Positions 59,851 to 64,000 of a stretch of 64,000 nt of DNA are shown here, one piece after another. The translations under genes were made by a program, and so were the position numbers. The stretch comes from Pictodentalium vernedei (taxonomy: Eukaryota > Mollusca > Scaphopoda > Dentaliida > Dentaliidae). How positions within the stretch are numbered: the stretch's first letter is position 1; each line of letters opens with the position of its first letter. Location of the stretch: assembly GCA_031216915.1 (NCBI GenBank), contig CM062292.1, positions 8,371,920 through 8,435,919 of the forward strand. The letters are read 5' to 3'. A model generated the notes under the pieces. It ran no database searches, was not told where the DNA came from, and worked only from the letters and a program-made list of their open reading frames with translations.

Positions 59851-60308
59851 ACAGAAAAGACAAAAATGGGAGTACTGTACCAAAGCAGTCAGTGGTTTTT
59901 GAAAAGTTCAAGTATTTTAGGTATTGTTCTTGGACTGAATCTAAGTGGATTTTCTAACTGGGGTCAACATTTCATCCCAACTCAAAGAACTATACATGGT
60001 CAATTTAGAACTAAAATCTTTCATTTGACCCCCCCCCCCCCAGCCCCTCCCACACACACACACACAAAATCAGTTGGCACCGAACAAACAATCCACTTGG
60101 CATCAAACATTTCGGCCGAGCGTGAATTGAGGTCTAATACTGGGAATGGGAATTTCACAGCTGTGCGGCTTCAGGTTCAGAAAGTCAATCACAATACCTG
60201 GGAAATTCATAGACCATGGTATTAATGATCGTGTGTTATAGTTTAGGAGATTACGGCGAATATCATTTCCTGCCGAGGACAGCATCGCCGTTGGAGCGAC
60301 TCGAAAAC

Positions 60309-60422
60309 ATGAGATTCACAGGTTCCTAGTTTTTACAATAACCCTTGCTCTGTCATTAGTTCCGGCACGCGCAGAAATTGATGAATATGGTACCTCTTCT
60401 TCGTCCATTTCTTCGGGTAAGT
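60309..60422 (+). other. Signal-peptide-like exon remnant
   Basis: From 60323 the frame reads FLVFTITLALSLVPARA, a textbook hydrophobic core and A-x-A cleavage motif, then EIDEYGTSSSSISS, ending at a strong donor GTAAGT (60417-60422) in phase 1, as usual for secreted-protein first exons. An ATG at 60309 lies just upstream but one base out of frame, so the first exon would be broken. An acceptor TTTTACAG at 60557-60564 could continue the frame for six codons to a stop. It could be a dead or mis-sequenced small secreted-protein gene, or chance. Confidence 0.25.
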
Positions 60423-60856
60423 TATGCGTGTCCGTTCTTCTGTTACATAAGGCACATAGATTAACTCTTTATGCAATCTGCCTCTCTGTGGGTGTTAATT
60501 TGCTAGAATAAACTATTACTATTACTACTAGAATCTGAAATATTCGTAAATAGTCGTTTTACAGATCAGACATCTTCTGGGTGATTTACAACAGGACGCG
60601 ATACAAGCACACGACGAAGCAACCTGTTCAACTTATTCTTCAACGACTTCATAGGACGGTTCTGCGAAGATTCGATCTTCGATTCAATTCGAAATAGTTC
60701 GAATGAATCGATACGATTCGCTACAATTCTTGCTGATTCGAAAATTTCCGAATCGTCATGATGTTCTCGAAATCCTACCAAGTGGATCGTCTTAAACTCT
60801 TCTTCTATCTTCAGGTATCCTGTACATGAGGGAAGGGGGGATTGTCCTGTATAATA

Positions 60857-61000
60857 GTCAAGTGGAAGGATATTGCTGTTGCTAGTTAGCAGAGGGTTTT
60901 TCGGGGTTTTCACTCATTCATTGGTAGCAAGTCCTTCAAACGTTTTGGGACAATTTGCTTCTTAAGCATAGCCTATATGGCTAGGTTGTATGTTGACTGA
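60857..61000 (+). repeat. Dispersed repeat, copy 2 of 2
   Basis: See 59701-59850. Preceded by GAATC-rich degenerate sequence (60670-60760) resembling 42250-42300 and 54612-54670. Confidence 0.75.
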
Positions 61001-61292
61001 CTCCGGGTGTTGTTGAAAATTTATTAAGCGAGGTCCGTCTGCAGTCCCGTTATGTTCATTGTTCTACAAACCTTCCGGGGAAAAGTTGTCTGTCTACTTT
61101 CCTGCAGACAGCCCTATAGAATCTCAGATCATATTGTCGTTTCTTTTTCTTTATTCGATCGCGATTTAGCAATAATGCACTTATGAAATCTCGACCCACT
61201 TGTGTAATTCTGCAGTGACCAAATCGAGATCTAATCGAGAATGAGACAGCTTTTGCGAAGACGGTACAGTGGCACTGCGATCAGTAGTTTAA

Positions 61293-61523
61293 CTCTTTGG
61301 CCAAAACCGGCCAGCGCTATTCACAAAAATCGCCCAATTAATTTTCATTATTTTTTTCATTTTTTTCTTAAAAACATAGGTTATGAACCCTCTTTGGAAC
61401 GAGCTCATCGAGCTCGTTCCAATGAGGGTCATAACCTATGTTTTTGAGAGAAAAAATGAAAAAAAATTGATATTCAAGAATTTTGTTTGTAAGTGTCGTC
61501 TGCTTTTCATGTTTGGTAAAGGA
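61293..61523 (-). mobile_element. TTAA MITE (family 3), copy 4, inverted
   Basis: Flanked by TTAA at 61289 and 61524. CTCTTTGGCCAAAACCGGCC on the left is the family's right end reversed; CATGTTTGGTAAAGGA closes it. The central hairpin has TCATCGAGCTCGTTCC and one arm has lost bases. Confidence 0.85.
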
Positions 61524-61529
61524 TTAAGA

Positions 61530-62130
61530 AAAGTTTCACTTGACACTAGAACAATTCGGGCCAGCGTAAACACTGCTTGGGATATCATCAGGAGCCTATA
61601 GAGTAAGGGAGTGGCAGCCACGTTTCTTCTGATAACTATTTTAACAGTAGTCACACTAACTGGAAACCACTCAGTGGCGAGTCCGTCACGAACTACTACA
61701 CAAAATGTTCATATAACATATCTGATCTGACGATCTTTCATCAGCAGAATAGAAAGTACTTACACATTCAAAGGAGAAATGATGTCATGTATTTAAATCC
61801 TATTGTTGTTATTAAACTGAACTAATTACAGAATATATTCGTTTGTTTGTTTTCGTGACATCGCGTCGAAAGCAATTCACACGATACACAACAGACACTG
61901 ACACACCCATTGTACCGCGTTAATGCCTTACTTTTTATCCATTGATACTCTTCTCGTTCAACCCGTCTCTTTAACCTCAATAACACAGCAAACCAATCTC
62001 TATAAAAAATTAAAAACAGTTCAATTAAAAATATTCTTCAGATAAAGGTATGAAACACGTATATAACTATAAAACACGTATGGTAACAAGGAACTTTGAT
62101 TAAGATATTTCGTGTCCGTCACAGAGAGAT
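61530..62130. other. No feature recognised
   Basis: AT-rich sequence without repeats or ORFs of interest. Confidence 0.5.
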
Positions 62131-62134
62131 CCTT

Positions 62135-62328
62135 TTAATGGGATTTAACGGCACATTTGACAGCTACAGTCAGCTCGTGTCTGACAGTTTTACGTGTGGG
62201 GGAAATCAGAGTACCCGGAGAGACCCACCGGACAGCGGCAAGTAACTACCAGACTCACCAACGCAGTAACTACGCACAAGCAGGGTTACCGTTTGTTGAA
62301 AACAAGTGCACCATCGACGTGCAGTACA
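62135..62328 (-). mobile_element. SINE copy, 5'-truncated
   Basis: GGGATTTAACGGCAC, CTCGTGTCTGACAGTTTTAC and GTGCACCATCGACGTGCAGT correspond to the body of the 50631-50962 SINE. The tRNA-like head is missing. Confidence 0.75.
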
Positions 62329-62985
62329 CAAGAATACAGCGCCACTGTCCCCTCCCCCTCCACCCCCCCCCACACACATATAGTTCAATATCTGTAAAAT
62401 TCGTGGACGTACATAGATAAGGCTGTGATGGGGGGGGGGGGGGATGGAGGGGATATATTGACTTATATCATCATGAAAATCGACTTCCGATAAAGTTATC
62501 TCCCTTGAACTTATTGTTTGAGGAAAGCCCCATGTCATCAATCTTCCTTTTGTTACTTTCAATTAACAAAAAACTAAGAGTTGTCTGTTGTTTTCGTTTA
62601 TTAAGAGCAAAACAAAAGAAACCTGGCTTTTTACGGCAATCCACAGGGGCGCCAGAACTGGGGAGGGGGGAGAGGGGGGGGGGGGGGGTTGCCGTGCCAT
62701 GTTTTTTTGTATGCAGATATTTTACCACAACCATAGATTGGTGAAACAAGGGGCAGATCCAGAGCCTCCCCCATATTATCGCCAGCTATGTTTCTCTCGT
62801 ACTGGTTCAGTTTCGATGGATTTCGGATCATTTTTTTGCAGTAAGTGGCTGCAAATGCTAAAATATATACAGTCTGTTAAAAAATCGGTTAAATGAAATA
62901 GATCGTAATCTTACAGACACACAAGTAACAAATCCACCCCCAGACAAGATAGTCCACAGACAGTATAATTGCTCTGTAAACGTTT

Positions 62986-63075
62986 GGTAAAGCATACAGG
63001 TGAGGTCTATTTATCAGCTTTGGTCGTTACGACCAAAGCTGATAAATAGACCTTACCTGTATCTGTATGCTTTAC
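62986..63075. repeat. 90-bp hairpin
   Basis: GGTCTATTTATCAGCTTTGG pairs with its complement around GTCGTTACGAC, and GTAAAGCATACAGGT pairs with the outer ACCTGTATCTGTATGCTTTAC allowing a short bulge. Isolated; no second copy in the window. Confidence 0.85.
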
Positions 63076-63079
63076 CGAC

Positions 63080-63880
63080 GTTTTTTAACGGCACTCAAAG
63101 TGTGAAATCTTTCAAATACAGCTGAAAAATCTCAAAATATCCAGTCAGATGCATGGAAATGGGGTTTTGGGGACCCTGAATTTAACATTTTCATACCGAC
63201 GACCATCCATCGCCCGATCCAGCCCCCCCCCCCCCCGCCCCTCCCCCCACACGCAAACACACTTTGAAAATCGTTCCGCCACCCCTGGGCCAATAAGAGG
63301 CAACTAGTCTATTTAGAATATCAATAAATACATCCTCTATCAACACTAAAGCCTTCATTTTGGCTCTTAGCCAATATATTTATCACCTCCAAGACCTTTA
63401 AAGTTAATAAAAATGACAGTGACTGTAATGTATGTCACGATGTGTACACTGTTGACTGTTGATATAATGAACAGAATAAAAATCCCACAACATCAAAAGA
63501 TGGTGAAAACGCCGTTTTCGTATTTTTAAATGGGTTTCAACAAAATAATAGTGAAACCTTCCAACTAATTGGGAAAAAATGTAAAAAAAAAGACAGCCAG
63601 TATTTTTATTCTACTCTTCAGCAAAATGTCTTAAGTTTGTGAAATGATGCGCTCATCGAATCGATGATACATATTTGCTAAATTTTGGAAATTTCAGTTT
63701 TTATGTGAACTTCCCATACCTTTAATGTTAAATTTACTGACAGCTTTCGGAAGTTAACGTGAGCTAACTTTCCCGTAAATCTCTCCCAATCACGAAAATT
63801 GTCAGGCATTCTTACCACGATCTTAATTTGCCGGACGGCTGTTTACGTACACATAACTAGGCTTCTTGGGAAGCTATTCA
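63080..63880. other. No gene recognised; C tract
   Basis: A 14-base C run at 63233-63246 lies in a GATCCAGCCC...GTTCCGCCACCCCTGGG context that looks like a dispersed repeat. The remainder is AT-rich without usable ORFs. Confidence 0.45.
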
Positions 63881-63884
63881 GAAA

Positions 63885-64000
63885 AGTGTCCACGATCGAT
63901 CCTCACCAGGAGTAACTGCGTTGTGTCCTTGGGCAAGGCACTTAATCCCGACTACCACGTGGGGGCACTGTGGTGCTGTGAACTGAGGCATACTGCTCGT
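63885..64000 (+). mobile_element. SINE body fragment cut by the window end
   Basis: GCGTTGTGTCCTTGGGCAAG then GCACTTAATCCCGACTACC is the conserved body block also present, diverged, in the SINE at 50631-50962. CGATCGATCCTC at 63893 could be a worn B box. The rest lies outside the window. Confidence 0.6.

Overview
The window is animal nuclear DNA with no prokaryotic features. It has spliced exons with GT/AG borders, a tRNA-derived SINE, non-LTR and BEL/Pao retrotransposon remnants, a Tc1-type transposon and several palindromic MITE families. The repeat style suggests a lophotrochozoan, perhaps a mollusc: GGAC microsatellites beside a CCCCCGC/GCGGGGG hairpin, AAGGGAGATAA motifs, and a SINE body with GTGTCCTTGGGCAAGGCAC. 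That assignment is inference.

Bases 1-33000 are one uninterrupted 24-bp satellite. Each unit carries the telomeric hexamer CCCTAA (TTAGGG on the minus strand). Between about 1.1 and 27 kb, kilobase blocks recur at fixed offsets, so a higher-order structure lies over the monomers. Both outer zones (1-1070 and 27.1-33 kb) are more heterogeneous. Because 24 is a multiple of 3, one frame per strand stays open, giving long but spurious ORFs. The array leaves the window on the left and ends sharply at 33000. Beyond it is a tandem duplication of the array edge (33.0-34.1 kb); one copy carries a 314-bp MITE and the other keeps the empty site.

From 36.7 to 48.2 kb, three plus-strand exons encode the C-terminal end of an M1-family aminopeptidase (ERAP1_C-like domain) with a stop codon and a poly(A) signal. 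The metallopeptidase core is not in the window. If the gene is intact, the satellite lies in an intron or between exon groups. The two visible introns are full of palindromic non-autonomous elements and a broken CR1/L2-like LINE.

From 48.5 to 64 kb I find no convincing host gene. This part holds a 90-bp minisatellite, a nest (LINE containing a SINE and a MITE, the MITE containing a Tc1-like element), a BEL/Pao integrase remnant, a foldback-like element, and more MITEs and hairpins.

The most unusual observations are the higher-order telomere-hexamer satellite, two MITE families with unrelated arms that share one palindromic core containing CCAAT boxes, and the nested insertion order recovered by following the LINE reading frame across its insertions.
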